Of a stretch of DNA of 64,000 nucleotides, positions 31,988-42,831 are shown one piece after another. The position numbers were made by a program, and so were the translations under genes. Numbering within the stretch: position 1 is the first letter of the stretch; each line of letters starts with the position of its first letter. The notes under the pieces were generated by a model. It did no database searches, was not told the origin of the DNA, and worked only from the letters and a program-made list of their open reading frames with translations. Source of the stretch: Variovorax sp. EL159 (lineage in GTDB: Bacteria > Pseudomonadota > Gammaproteobacteria > Burkholderiales > Burkholderiaceae_C); the NCBI RefSeq assembly GCF_900100965.1, contig NZ_FMUJ01000005.1:620001-684000 (forward strand). Direction: 5' to 3'.

Positions 31988-33253
31988 ATGACGACAGCCA
32001 CCGCGCCGCGCCTGCAAGCCTCCGGCAGGGCGTTTGCGCACATCGCGAACTTCTATCCCGAGATCACGGCCTTCCGCCGCGACCTGCACGCCCATCCCGA
32101 GCTCGGCTTCGAAGAGGTCTACACCTCGGGCCGTGTGCGCGAGGCGCTGCGTGCCTGCGGCGTGGACGAGATCCACGAGGGCATCGGCAAGACCGGCGTG
32201 GTCGGCGTCATCCGTGGCAAGTCCACCGCCAGCGGCCGCATGATCGGCCTGCGCGCCGACATGGATGCGCTCCCCATGCGCGAGGACAACGACTTCGGCT
32301 GGCGCTCCGCCAGCGACGGCCTCATGCACGGTTGCGGCCATGACGGCCACACCGCCATGTTGGTCGGTGCCGCCCGCTACCTTGCCGAAACCCGAGACTT
32401 CGACGGCACCGCCGTGCTGATCTTCCAGCCCGGCGAGGAAGGCTTTGCCGGCGCCCGCGTGATGATCGAGGACGGCCTCTTCGACCGCTTCCCCGTGCAA
32501 TCCGTCTACGCGATGCACAACTGGCCCGCCATGCCGGCCGGCACCGTCGGCATCAACCGCGGCGCGATGATGGCCGCGGCCGACCGCATCACCATCAGCA
32601 TCAAGGGCAAGGGCGGCCATGGGGCGCATGCGTACCTCACCGTCGACCCGGTGATCGTTGCGGCGCACATCATCACCGCGGTGCAGAGCATCGTCTCGCG
32701 CAACGTGCGTCCGATCGACGCCGCCGTCATCAGCGTCTGCGCGATGCAGGCTGGCGACCTCGGCGCCATGAGCGTGGTGCCCGGAGAAGCCACGCTGGTG
32801 GGCACCGTGCGCACCTTCAGCGCGCGCGTGCAGGCGCAGGTCGAGCAGCGCCTGACCGAGCTGTGCACTGCCGTGGCCGGGGGCTTCGGTGCCACCGCCA
32901 CCATCAAGTACGAGCGCATCTACCCGGCCACCATCAACACCGCGCCCGAGGCGATGTTTGCCGCCGACGTGGCCGAGTCGCTGGTCGGTGCGAAGAACGT
33001 CGACCGCAGCATGGAGCCCAGCATGGGCGCCGAAGACTTCTCCTTCATGCTGCAGAAAAAGGCGGGCGCCTACCTGCGCATTGGCCAGGACGTGCGCGAG
33101 GGCGCCTTCCTGCACAACAGCCGCTACGACTTCAACGACGAGATCCTGCCGCTTGGCGCCGCGCTGCATGCGGGGCTGATCGAGCAGGGCATGCCGCTTG
33201 CCGCTACCCGCGGCGCGCAGCCAGGGAAAGCCGCCGCCACCGCGGCGTCGTGA
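31988..33253 (+). CDS. M20 family amidohydrolase (hippurate/IAA-amino acid hydrolase type)
   Basis: A 421-residue cytosolic metallo-amidohydrolase that cuts the amide bond of N-acyl amino acids or similar conjugates. Family marks are GLRADMDALPMRE, MHGCGHDGHTAML with the metal-binding Cys/His, IFQPGEEGFAGARVM (the general base Glu pair, here QPGEE where QPAEE is usual), and the C-terminal MGAEDFSFMLQKK. No signal peptide is visible. It starts 1 bp after the permease and is followed 31 bp later by the binding protein, so import and hydrolysis appear coupled. Hippurate, indole-3-acetyl-amino acids and acyl-dipeptides are candidate substrates. Confidence 0.9.
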   Translation: MTTATAPRLQASGRAFAHIANFYPEITAFRRDLHAHPELGFEEVYTSGRVREALRACGVDEIHEGIGKTGVVGVIRGKSTASGRMIGLRADMDALPMREDNDFGWRSASDGLMHGCGHDGHTAMLVGAARYLAETRDFDGTAVLIFQPGEEGFAGARVMIEDGLFDRFPVQSVYAMHNWPAMPAGTVGINRGAMMAAADRITISIKGKGGHGAHAYLTVDPVIVAAHIITAVQSIVSRNVRPIDAAVISVCAMQAGDLGAMSVVPGEATLVGTVRTFSARVQAQVEQRLTELCTAVAGGFGATATIKYERIYPATINTAPEAMFAADVAESLVGAKNVDRSMEPSMGAEDFSFMLQKKAGAYLRIGQDVREGAFLHNSRYDFNDEILPLGAALHAGLIEQGMPLAATRGAQPGKAAATAAS

Positions 33254-33284
33254 TGTGTCCGATTTCAACCCGAGGAGTGTTCCC

Positions 33285-34865
33285 ATGAGTTTCAAGAAGA
33301 AAGCGGCTGCGGTCGCCGTCCTGTGCGCACTGGGCGCCGCCAGCCTGGTCGCCAATGCGCAGACCATCCGGATCGCGAACCAGGGCGACGCGCTGTCGCT
33401 CGACCCGCATTCGCTCAACGAATCGCTGCAGTTGAGCGTGACCGCCAACGTCTATGAAACCCTCGTGGGGCGCAACAAGGACCTGAGCCTTGCGCCGCTG
33501 CTCGCCACCAGCTGGAAGCAGACCTCGCCGAACGTCTGGCGCTTCGAACTGCGCAAGGGCGTCGTGTTCCATGACGGCACGCCCTTCACCGCCGACGACG
33601 TGGTCTTCAGCTTCGCGCGCGCCCAGGGCGACGGCTCCGATATGCGCGCCACGCTGAGCGACATCAAGGCCGTGCGCAAGGTCGGCGACCTTGCCGTCGA
33701 GATCGAGACCAACGGCCCGTTCCCCATCCTGCCCGACGTCATTTCGCTCACCATGATCATGAGCAAGAAGTGGTGCGAGGAAAACCAGGCCACCAAGCCC
33801 GTCGACCGACGAAAGGGCATCGAAAACACCGCCTCCTTCAAGGCCAACGGCACCGGCCCGTTCCGCGTGCGCGAACGCCAGCCCAACGTGCGCACCGTGT
33901 TCACGCGCAACGGCACCTACTGGGGCAAGATCGAAGGCAACGCGCAAGAGATCATCTTCACGCCCATCGCCAACCCCGCCACCCGCGTGGCCGCGCTGGT
34001 CTCCGGCGAAGTCGACGTGATGGAGCCGGTGCCCGTGCAGGACATCGCCCGCATCAACGCCGCGCCCAATGCGCGTGTCATCACCGGCCCCGAGATGCGC
34101 ACCATCTTCCTGGGCATGGATCAGAAGCGCGACGAGCTGCAGTACTCGAACATCAAGGGCAAGAACCCGTTCAAGGACAAGCGCGTTCGCCAGGCCTTCT
34201 ATCAGGCCATCGACATCGTCGGCATCCAGAAGACCGTCATGCGCGGCGCCTCGCGTCCCACCGGTCTGCTGGTCGGCCCTGGCATCAACGGCTGGACCGC
34301 CGAGCAGGACAAGCGCCTGCCCTACGACGTCGAAGCCGCCAAGAAGCTGCTGACCGAAGCCGGTTACCCGAACGGCTTCGAGGTGTCGCTCAACTGCCCG
34401 AACGACCGCTACGTGAATGACGGCCAGATCTGCCAGAGCGTCGCGTCCAACCTCGCGAAGATCGGCGTCAAGATCAACCTTGTGGCCGAGACCAAGGGCA
34501 CCTACTTCCCGAAGGTGCTGCGCCGCGACACCAGCTTCTACATGCTGGGCTGGACGCCGACCACCTACGACTCGCACAACGCGCTGAGCTCGCTCACCTC
34601 CTGCCCCGACGACAAGGGCACCGGCCAGTTCAACCTGGGTGCGTACTGCAATCCCAAGCTCGACGAGCTGACCAAGAAGATCCAGTCCGAGTCCGACAAG
34701 GCCAAGCGCAACGAGATGATCAAGGAAGCCTTCAAGATCCATGCGGACGACGTGGGCCACCTGCCGCTGCACCAGCAATCGCTGGCATGGGGCGTGAGCA
34801 AGAAGGTCGAGCTGGTGCAACTGGCCGACAACTTCATGTACTTCAAGTGGATGAGCATCAAGTAA
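33285..34865 (+). CDS. ABC transporter substrate-binding protein, family 5 (DppA/OppA-like)
   Basis: A 526-residue periplasmic solute-binding protein with signal peptide MSFKKKAAAVAVLCALGAAS...NAQ. The family-5 fold is shown by GDALSLDPHSLNESLQ, NVYETLVGRNKDLSLAPLLATSW, FELRKGVVFHDGTPFTADDVVFS and YDSHNALSSLTSCPDDKGTGQFN. The ATG at 33285 is preceded by GAGGAG. It lies between the M20 hydrolase and, after a terminator and a repeat, the second permease. Confidence 0.93.
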   Translation: MSFKKKAAAVAVLCALGAASLVANAQTIRIANQGDALSLDPHSLNESLQLSVTANVYETLVGRNKDLSLAPLLATSWKQTSPNVWRFELRKGVVFHDGTPFTADDVVFSFARAQGDGSDMRATLSDIKAVRKVGDLAVEIETNGPFPILPDVISLTMIMSKKWCEENQATKPVDRRKGIENTASFKANGTGPFRVRERQPNVRTVFTRNGTYWGKIEGNAQEIIFTPIANPATRVAALVSGEVDVMEPVPVQDIARINAAPNARVITGPEMRTIFLGMDQKRDELQYSNIKGKNPFKDKRVRQAFYQAIDIVGIQKTVMRGASRPTGLLVGPGINGWTAEQDKRLPYDVEAAKKLLTEAGYPNGFEVSLNCPNDRYVNDGQICQSVASNLAKIGVKINLVAETKGTYFPKVLRRDTSFYMLGWTPTTYDSHNALSSLTSCPDDKGTGQFNLGAYCNPKLDELTKKIQSESDKAKRNEMIKEAFKIHADDVGHLPLHQQSLAWGVSKKVELVQLADNFMYFKWMSIK

Positions 34866-34900
34866 CTCGACCGTGGGCCGCCGCCTGAGCGGCCCGACCA

Positions 34901-34932
34901 TGGGCCCGCTTCTTGCGGGCCCATTCCTTTTT
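34901..34932 (+). terminator. Terminator-like hairpin inside the Dpp-type operon
   Basis: TGGGCCCGC-ttctt-GCGGGCCCA is followed by TTCCTTTTT. A second GC hairpin (34875-34895) stands just before it. It lies between the binding-protein gene and the downstream permease, so it would let the binding protein be made in excess. Confidence 0.7.
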
Positions 34933-34951
34933 GCCTCACGATGAAAAATAA

Positions 34952-35025
34952 CCCCCACGCTTCCCTTGCTGTGCAAGGTCCGCTGCCCTACGAGGGGGCC
35001 GCCTTCCTTCTTGGGGTGGCCCGGC
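34952..35025. repeat. GC-rich interspersed repeat in the Dpp-type operon
   Basis: A block with the outline CCCCCACGC-TT-...-GTGCAAGGTCCGCTGCC-...-GAGGGGGCC-...-TTGGGGTGGCCCGGC. It resembles the element at 58447-58540 in outline and is of a kind scattered in Comamonadaceae genomes. It fills the gap between the terminator and the next permease and reaches its start. Confidence 0.5.
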
Positions 35026-35026
35026 G

Positions 35027-35938
35027 ATGAAAAAAACCCTTGCCCGTTGGCTCGACAGCGATGTCGGCTACAGCTTTCGCACGTCGCCGGTCGCGATGGC
35101 CGCCGCGCTCATCGCGCTGGTGTGTGTCTTCTGCTCGGTGTTCGCCGGCTGGGTGTCGCCGCACAACCCCTTCGACCTCGCCACGCTCGAACTGGGCGAC
35201 GCGCGGCTGCCGCCCGCGTGGAGCGCCGAAGGCTCCTCCAAGTACCTGCTCGGCACCGACGACCAGGGCCGCGACATTCTCTCGGCCGTCATTTATGGCG
35301 CACGCATTTCGCTGATCGTCGGCCTGGTGTCGGTGGTGCTGTCGGTCGTCGTCGGTGTCGTGTTCGGCCTGCTGGCGGGCTTCCTCGGCGGCTGGCTCGA
35401 TTCGTTCCTCATGCGCGTGTGCGACGTGATGCTGTCGTTTCCGCCCATCCTCGTCGCACTGCTCATCGCCGGCGTCGGCCGCGCGCTGTTCCCGGGCGCG
35501 CACGAATCGCTGGCCTTCGGCGTGCTGATCATTTCCATTTCGCTCACCGGGTGGGTGCAGTACGCCCGCACGGTGCGCGGCTCCACGCTGGTGGAGCGCA
35601 ACAAGGAATACGTGCAGGCCGCGCGCGTCACCGGCGTCGCGCCGCTGCGCATCATGCTGCGCCATGTGCTGCCCAACGTGATGGGGCCGGTGATGGTGCT
35701 GGCCACGATCCAGGTCGCGACCGCGATCATCACCGAGGCCACGCTGTCGTTTCTCGGCGTCGGCGTGCCGCCGACCTCGCCCTCGCTGGGCACGCTCATC
35801 AGCATCGGCAACCAGTACCTGTTTTCGGGCGAATGGTGGATCACGGTGTTTCCGGGCCTGATGCTGGTGCTGATCGCCCTGAGCGTGAACCTGCTCGGCG
35901 ACTGGCTGCGCGACGCGCTCAATCCGCGCCTGCGCTGA
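35027..35938 (+). CDS. Dipeptide/oligopeptide-type ABC transporter permease (DppC-like)
   Basis: A 303-residue inner-membrane permease, partner of the DppB-like protein at the head of the operon. It has an N-terminal cytoplasmic tail, six predicted helices and the EAA loop TLVERNKEYVQAARVTGVAPLRIMLRHVLPN. DppC hallmarks include YLLGTDDQGRDILSAVIYGARISL and TEATLSFLGVGVPPTSPSLG. The upstream repeat abuts its start, and GGTGG is the only ribosome-binding match. The ATPase genes follow after 22 bp. Confidence 0.93.
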   Translation: MKKTLARWLDSDVGYSFRTSPVAMAAALIALVCVFCSVFAGWVSPHNPFDLATLELGDARLPPAWSAEGSSKYLLGTDDQGRDILSAVIYGARISLIVGLVSVVLSVVVGVVFGLLAGFLGGWLDSFLMRVCDVMLSFPPILVALLIAGVGRALFPGAHESLAFGVLIISISLTGWVQYARTVRGSTLVERNKEYVQAARVTGVAPLRIMLRHVLPNVMGPVMVLATIQVATAIITEATLSFLGVGVPPTSPSLGTLISIGNQYLFSGEWWITVFPGLMLVLIALSVNLLGDWLRDALNPRLR

Positions 35939-35960
35939 AGACAAGAAGGACAACGCCACC

Positions 35961-38055
<2,095 letters not shown>

Positions 38056-38059
<4 letters not shown>

Positions 38060-40035
38060 GCGCGCAACCGGCCGGTTGGCCGGAGGGGTTGCCGTACCGG
38101 CCGCATCTGCGATTCTGTTCACTCGGCAACGAGAACGTCGCCGAGGTGATGGAGAGCTTCCGGCTCGCGTGCGAGCGGATCGGCTACGCCACCAGCGTCG
38201 ATGCGGCGCCGAGCATCGACAACGCCGACATCAACATCTTCTTCTTCGCGATGGGCCTCGGCCTGCCGTCCGATGCGGACCTGCCTCCCAATGCCATCGT
38301 CGTCAACTTCGAGCCGGCCTTGCCCGAACTGCTGGCGGAGCAGCCCGGCTACCAACGGCTGCTGCAGCGCGCCCACGTGTGGGAGTACAGCCTCGAGAAC
38401 CTGATGCAGCACCAGGCCCTGGGCATCTTCAGGTCCGACTACGTGCCGCTGACCTTCGAGCCACGGGCCACCCCCGTCGTGCCCGAGTCGCAGGTGCTCG
38501 ACGACGCCGGGCAGGACATTGACGTCATCTTCTTCGGCGAAACCACGACCCAGCGCGTGCAGGTGCTGGAGGCGCTGAGCGCCTGCGGGCTGCGCGTGGT
38601 CTATCCCACCGGGCAGGCCTGGACGCCGGCACAACGCGATGCCTTGCTGCCGCGCGCCAAGGTCGGGTTGAACATGCGCAAGGCGGGGCAGGCGGCTACG
38701 GCTGAAATGCCGCGCCTGTCCATCCTGCTGAGGCATCGCAAGGCCGTCGTGTCCGAGCTTTATCCCCATTCCGAAGTGCCGCCTGCGGTGCGCGATGCCG
38801 TGGAAGGCTGTTCGAGGGACGAGCTCGTGGACCGCGTGCGCGCCCTGGTGGCCGACGCGCCGCGCCGTCGTGCCCTCGAAAAGGCGGGGCCGGCGGCGCT
38901 GCTGGGGCTGCAGCCGCAGCACGAGGTGCTCGCCACGGCGATGCAGCGCTATCTCGCGGCGGCCCGACAACGCCTGGCGTGCCAGCAGGCGCTGGGCACG
39001 AGCGACACCGACTTCAAGGTGTCGACGCTGACGGTCACCCGGAACGACGAGGCGCACATCGCCGACGCACTGGCGTCGATGGCGGTGCAAACCCTCGCCC
39101 CGCACCGGATCATCGTGGTGGACGACGCATCGACCGATGGCACCGTGGCCGTGATCCGCGAGCGGATGAAGGCCGACCCGCGTCTTTCCAGGCTCCTGCT
39201 GCTGCAGGCGCCGGTCCCGATGGGATGGGCGACAGCGGCCCAGTGGGGGCTGTCGCAGGCACACGGCGACGGGCTGGCCCTGTGGCCGGCTTCCGTGCGC
39301 AGCGACGCGACCCGGCTGCAGGTGCAAGCCGCGTTCCTGCGGCTCTTGCCGACCGTCGGCGCGGTCGGGTCCTGGTACACCGTTGCCGGCCCAGGCGATG
39401 ACGGCGAGCCCGCCATCCAGCGCCTGCCCGAGACGCACCCGCAGATCCTCGCCGGGCTGCTGGCCCACATGCCGCGCGAACAGCCGCTGCTGATGGGCAG
39501 CCTGATGCTCGCATTGCCGCGGGTCCGGCAGAGTGGCCTCGGCTTCGATGCCACCTTGGGAGAGTTCGCCTGGCTCGGCTTGCTGCTGGAGCTCGTCAAG
39601 GACCACGCCCTGCTCGCAAACTTGCACATGGGGCTGAGCCATTGCACGGGCAGCCGTGCGACCGCTGCCCCGATGCCCAGGGAAGTGACCGCACTGGCCC
39701 ATCTTCGCGAACGTCTGCTCCCGCTGGTTTTCCCCGATCTGCCATCGGCCGATGCCCAGCGCCTGGCGCGGCTCTATGGATTGCAATGGGCGCCCGATGC
39801 GCCCGATGCCACGGCGCTGTTGCGGGAGATCGCGCACGCCTGCCAGCAGCAGGACGACGCCCATGCTGCCACCGTGCTGCGCGGCGAGTGCCTGCGCGTG
39901 CTGGCCGTGTATGCACAAGGCGGCCGCCTTGCGCCCGGCTACGTGCAGGCGTTGATGCAAGAGCCCTTGCTGCGCGACTTCCTGGCGCCTCTGGGTGAGC
40001 GCATGTATGCCTTCAGCGGAGGCAGCACTCCCTAG
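38056..40035 (+). CDS. Two-domain glycosyltransferase-like protein with degenerate GT2 site
   Basis: The 659-residue product has two parts. Residues 18-300 resemble CgeB-like/group 1 glycosyltransferases (VWEYSLENL, then DYVPLTFEP and FFGETTTQRVQVLEAL). Residues 322-560 have a family 2 GT-A fold: VSTLTVTRNDEAHIADALAS, IIVVDDASTDGT (DDAS at 356-359) and MGWATAAQWGLSQAHGD. Where a DxD metal site is expected (about 408-412), the sequence is LALWPAS, so the GT2 part may be inactive. There is no signal peptide. It starts with a GTG overlapping the dppF-like stop by 4 bp, though its function seems unrelated to peptide uptake. Surface polysaccharide or protein glycosylation is a guess. Confidence 0.65.
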
Positions 40036-40123
40036 TCCAACGACCCGGTCGCCGCCGCGTGTTCGGCTTTTGATCTATAAGCCTTGGGTGCTTTCGTAAA
40101 AATCACACCAAGGAGAACAGCAC

Positions 40124-40303
40124 ATGTGGGCCCTGCTCTTGTTGCCCTTCGTGGGGTTGTTGTGGCCGCCGTTCTACAACAGCGAGTTGCCGGCACTGTT
40201 CGGCTTTCCCTTCTTCTATTGGTACCAGCTGCTGTGGGTGCCTGTCACGGCCCTGCTGATCTGGGTCGTCTACCGCAGCAACTATGACGAGGGAGACGAA
40301 TGA
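40124..40303 (+). CDS. DUF3311 small membrane protein, symporter partner
   Basis: A 59-residue protein with two hydrophobic helices (MWALLLLPFVGLLWPPF and YWYQLLWVPVTALLIWVVY) joined by NSELPALFGFPFF and an acidic C-terminus. It matches DUF3311 proteins, which are encoded right before sodium:solute symporters; YhdT before PanF in E. coli is comparable. AAGGAG lies 8 bp before the ATG. It overlaps the symporter start as ATGA, so the two are coupled. It is probably an assembly or regulatory subunit. Confidence 0.85.
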   Translation: MWALLLLPFVGLLWPPFYNSELPALFGFPFFYWYQLLWVPVTALLIWVVYRSNYDEGDE

Positions 40304-41808
40304 TGGCCGGCCAGATCAACTGGACCGCGCTGGCGGTCTTCGTCTTCTTTTTCCTCCTGGTCACCGTGATGGGCTTCTGGGCCTCGCGCTGGCAAAGCGG
40401 CGGCGCCAAGGGCAAGGGCGCCCATCTCGACGAATGGGGCCTGGGCGGCCGCAACTTCGGCACCTGGATCACCTGGTTCCTGGTGGGCGGCGACTTCTAC
40501 ACCGCCTACACCGTGATCGCCGTGCCCGCGCTGGTCTACGCCGTGGGCGCCTACGGCTTCTTCGCGCTGCCGTACACCATCCTCGTCTACCCGATCGTCT
40601 TCATCATCATGCCCAGGCTCTGGCATGCCGCGCACCGCGCCGGCCATGTGACGGCGGCTGACGTGGTCTATGGCCGCTACGGCTCGCGCGCGCTGGAGCT
40701 GGCCATCGCGGTCACCGGCGTGGTCGCGACCATGCCCTACATCGCGCTGCAACTCGTGGGCATGGAGGTCGTCATCAAGGCGCTGGGCCTCACGGGCGAG
40801 CTGCCGCTGGCGGCCGCCTTCGTGATTCTTGCGCTCTACACCTACTCGGCCGGGCTGCGCGCGCCAGCGCTCATCGCCTTCGTCAAGGACCTGATGATCT
40901 ACATCGTGGTGCTGGTGGCGGTGGTGCTGGTGCCCATGAAGCTCGGCGGCTACGGCCACGTGTTCCAGGTGGCCGGCGATGCCTTCACGGTCAAGGGCGG
41001 GGCGACCGGGCTCACGCTCAAGCCCGCGCAGTACCTGCCGTACGCGAGCCTGGCGCTGGGCTCGGCGCTGGCGGCCTTCATGTACCCGCACACGCTGACC
41101 GGCATCTTCGCGGCCAAGAGCGCCAACACCATCCGCAAGAACGCCGTCTTCCTGCCGGCCTACACGGTGCTGCTGGGGCTGATCGCGCTGCTGGGCTACA
41201 TGGCCTATGCGGCCCATCTCTCGGTGAAGAGCAACAACGACGTGGTGCCGGCGCTCTTCAATGCGCTGTTTCCGTCGTGGTTCGCGGGCTTCGCGTTCGC
41301 GGCCATTGCCATCGGTGCGCTGGTGCCGGCGGCGGTGATGTCGATCGGCGCGGCCAACCTGTTCACCCGCAACTTCTGGAAGGCCTACGTGCGGCCCGAC
41401 GTCACGCCGGCGGGCGAGGCCAAGGTCGCGAAGATCGTGTCGCTGGTGGTCAAGCTGGGCGCGCTGGTGTTCATCCTGTTCCTGCCCACGCAGTTCGCGC
41501 TCGACCTGCAACTGCTGGGCGGCCTGTGGATCTTGCAGACCTTCCCCTCGGTGGTGTTCGGCCTGTTCTTCGGTTGGTTCCGTGCGCCCGCGCTGCTCAC
41601 CGGATGGGCGGTGGGGCTGGTCGGTGGCAGCTGGCTGGCCTTCTCGGATGGCATCAAGCCGGTCCACACCTTCGTGATCGGTGACGGCAGCTACACGCTC
41701 TACACCGGGCTGGCGGCGTTGGTGCTCAACATCGTCGTGGCGGTGGTGGTGCAGCTGGTGGTCAAGGGCAGCCCGCTGCGCGAAGCGCCTGTGCTCGCGA
41801 GGAAGTAA
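40300..41808 (+). CDS. Sodium:solute symporter family transporter
   Basis: A 502-residue secondary transporter of the SSS family with about 13 predicted membrane helices. Family features are the unwound first helix with GRNFGTWITWFLVGGDFYTAYT, YPIVFIIMPRLWHAAHRAGHVTAADVVYGRYGSRALE and AAVMSIGAANLFTRNFWKAY. With its DUF3311 partner it resembles monocarboxylate/pantothenate-type carriers (MctP, PanF), so lactate, pyruvate or similar short acids are plausible. The substrate cannot be fixed from sequence. Confidence 0.9.
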   Translation: MMAGQINWTALAVFVFFFLLVTVMGFWASRWQSGGAKGKGAHLDEWGLGGRNFGTWITWFLVGGDFYTAYTVIAVPALVYAVGAYGFFALPYTILVYPIVFIIMPRLWHAAHRAGHVTAADVVYGRYGSRALELAIAVTGVVATMPYIALQLVGMEVVIKALGLTGELPLAAAFVILALYTYSAGLRAPALIAFVKDLMIYIVVLVAVVLVPMKLGGYGHVFQVAGDAFTVKGGATGLTLKPAQYLPYASLALGSALAAFMYPHTLTGIFAAKSANTIRKNAVFLPAYTVLLGLIALLGYMAYAAHLSVKSNNDVVPALFNALFPSWFAGFAFAAIAIGALVPAAVMSIGAANLFTRNFWKAYVRPDVTPAGEAKVAKIVSLVVKLGALVFILFLPTQFALDLQLLGGLWILQTFPSVVFGLFFGWFRAPALLTGWAVGLVGGSWLAFSDGIKPVHTFVIGDGSYTLYTGLAALVLNIVVAVVVQLVVKGSPLREAPVLARK

Positions 41809-41897
41809 GCCAAGCCGCCGACCTGCTTGCCTGTTCGTTGCTGGAAAGTGTGCGCAAAGGCACCGCCTTGCGCCGAAAACTGTTGCAGAGTGCCGCC

Positions 41898-42806
41898 ATG
41901 CCAATGACGACGACTCTCGCAACCTCCGAACTGGGCCGCCGCGGCTTCCTCATGGGCACGGCCCTGGGCGCGACCGCAGTGCTGGCTTCCCTGGCCTGCA
42001 GTGTGCAGGCGGCCGGTGCGCCTTCGCGGCGGATGCCGGTGATCTTCATCGGCCACGGCACGCCCATGAATGCGATCACCGACAACGCATTCACGCGGCG
42101 CCTGTCGGCGTGGGGCAAAGAGCTTCCCCGGCCGTCGGCCATCCTCAGCGTGTCGGCGCACTGGTTGAGCCGGGGCGCCACCGGCGTTGGCGTGCAGGAG
42201 CGGCCGAAGACGATCCACGATTTCGGCGGCTTCCCGCAGGCGCTTTTCGACATCGAGTACCCGGCGCCCGGCCATCCTGCGCTTGCGCGCGAAGCCATCG
42301 GCGTGGTCAAGCAGGCACCGGTGATCGGCACCGACCAATGGGGCCTGGACCACGGCACGTGGTCGGTGCTCAAGCACCTCTATCCGAAGGCCGATGTGCC
42401 CGTGTTCCAGCTCAGCATCGACTACGACAAGCCGGCTGCCTTCCACTACGCCGTGGGCCGCGATCTGGCGGCGCTGCGCGATCAGGGCGTGCTCGTGATG
42501 GGCAGCGGCAACGTGGTGCACAACCTGCGGGCGACCGATCGCGGCACCGTCGATGGGCCGAAGGCCAGCCGCCCGTGGGCGCAGTCCTTCGACGATGCCG
42601 TGAAGGCTGCGCTGGCAGGCCGTGATGACCGTGCCCTGATCGGCTATGAAAAGCTGGAAGGTGCGTCAACCGCCGTGGCCACGCCGGACCACTACTTTCC
42701 CTTCCTCTACGCCCTCGGCGCGGCCGGGGCGGGCGAGCGCGCGAAGACGACCTACGAAGGGTTTCAGTCGGGCACGCTCAGCATGCGCTGCATCCAGTTC
42801 GGTTGA
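41898..42806 (+). CDS. ygiD: DODA-type extradiol dioxygenase with Tat-like leader (YgiD-like)
   Basis: A LigB-superfamily ring-cleaving dioxygenase related to YgiD/4,5-DOPA dioxygenase. The catalytic core starts PVIFIGHGTPMNAI (zinc or iron His), followed by ILSVSAHWLSRG, DQWGLDHGTWSVLKHLYP and GSGNVVHNLR, all standard for the family. Unlike usual YgiD, it carries an extra N-terminus of about 45 residues, with RRGFLMGTALGATAVLASLACSV as a Tat-like leader, so it may act in the periplasm. The ATG at 41898 is chosen; a TTG at 41838 and an ATG at 41904 are also possible. It is convergent with zwf, 25 bp away. Confidence 0.85.
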   Translation: MPMTTTLATSELGRRGFLMGTALGATAVLASLACSVQAAGAPSRRMPVIFIGHGTPMNAITDNAFTRRLSAWGKELPRPSAILSVSAHWLSRGATGVGVQERPKTIHDFGGFPQALFDIEYPAPGHPALAREAIGVVKQAPVIGTDQWGLDHGTWSVLKHLYPKADVPVFQLSIDYDKPAAFHYAVGRDLAALRDQGVLVMGSGNVVHNLRATDRGTVDGPKASRPWAQSFDDAVKAALAGRDDRALIGYEKLEGASTAVATPDHYFPFLYALGAAGAGERAKTTYEGFQSGTLSMRCIQFG

Positions 42807-42831
42807 ACGAAGCGCACGCCGCGGCGGCTTG

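Noticed and set aside
31913-33448. 511-codon minus-strand frame opposite the M20 hydrolase
   Set aside because: Low-complexity His/Ala/Gly-rich product with no motif. The hydrolase on the plus strand has complete catalytic motifs.
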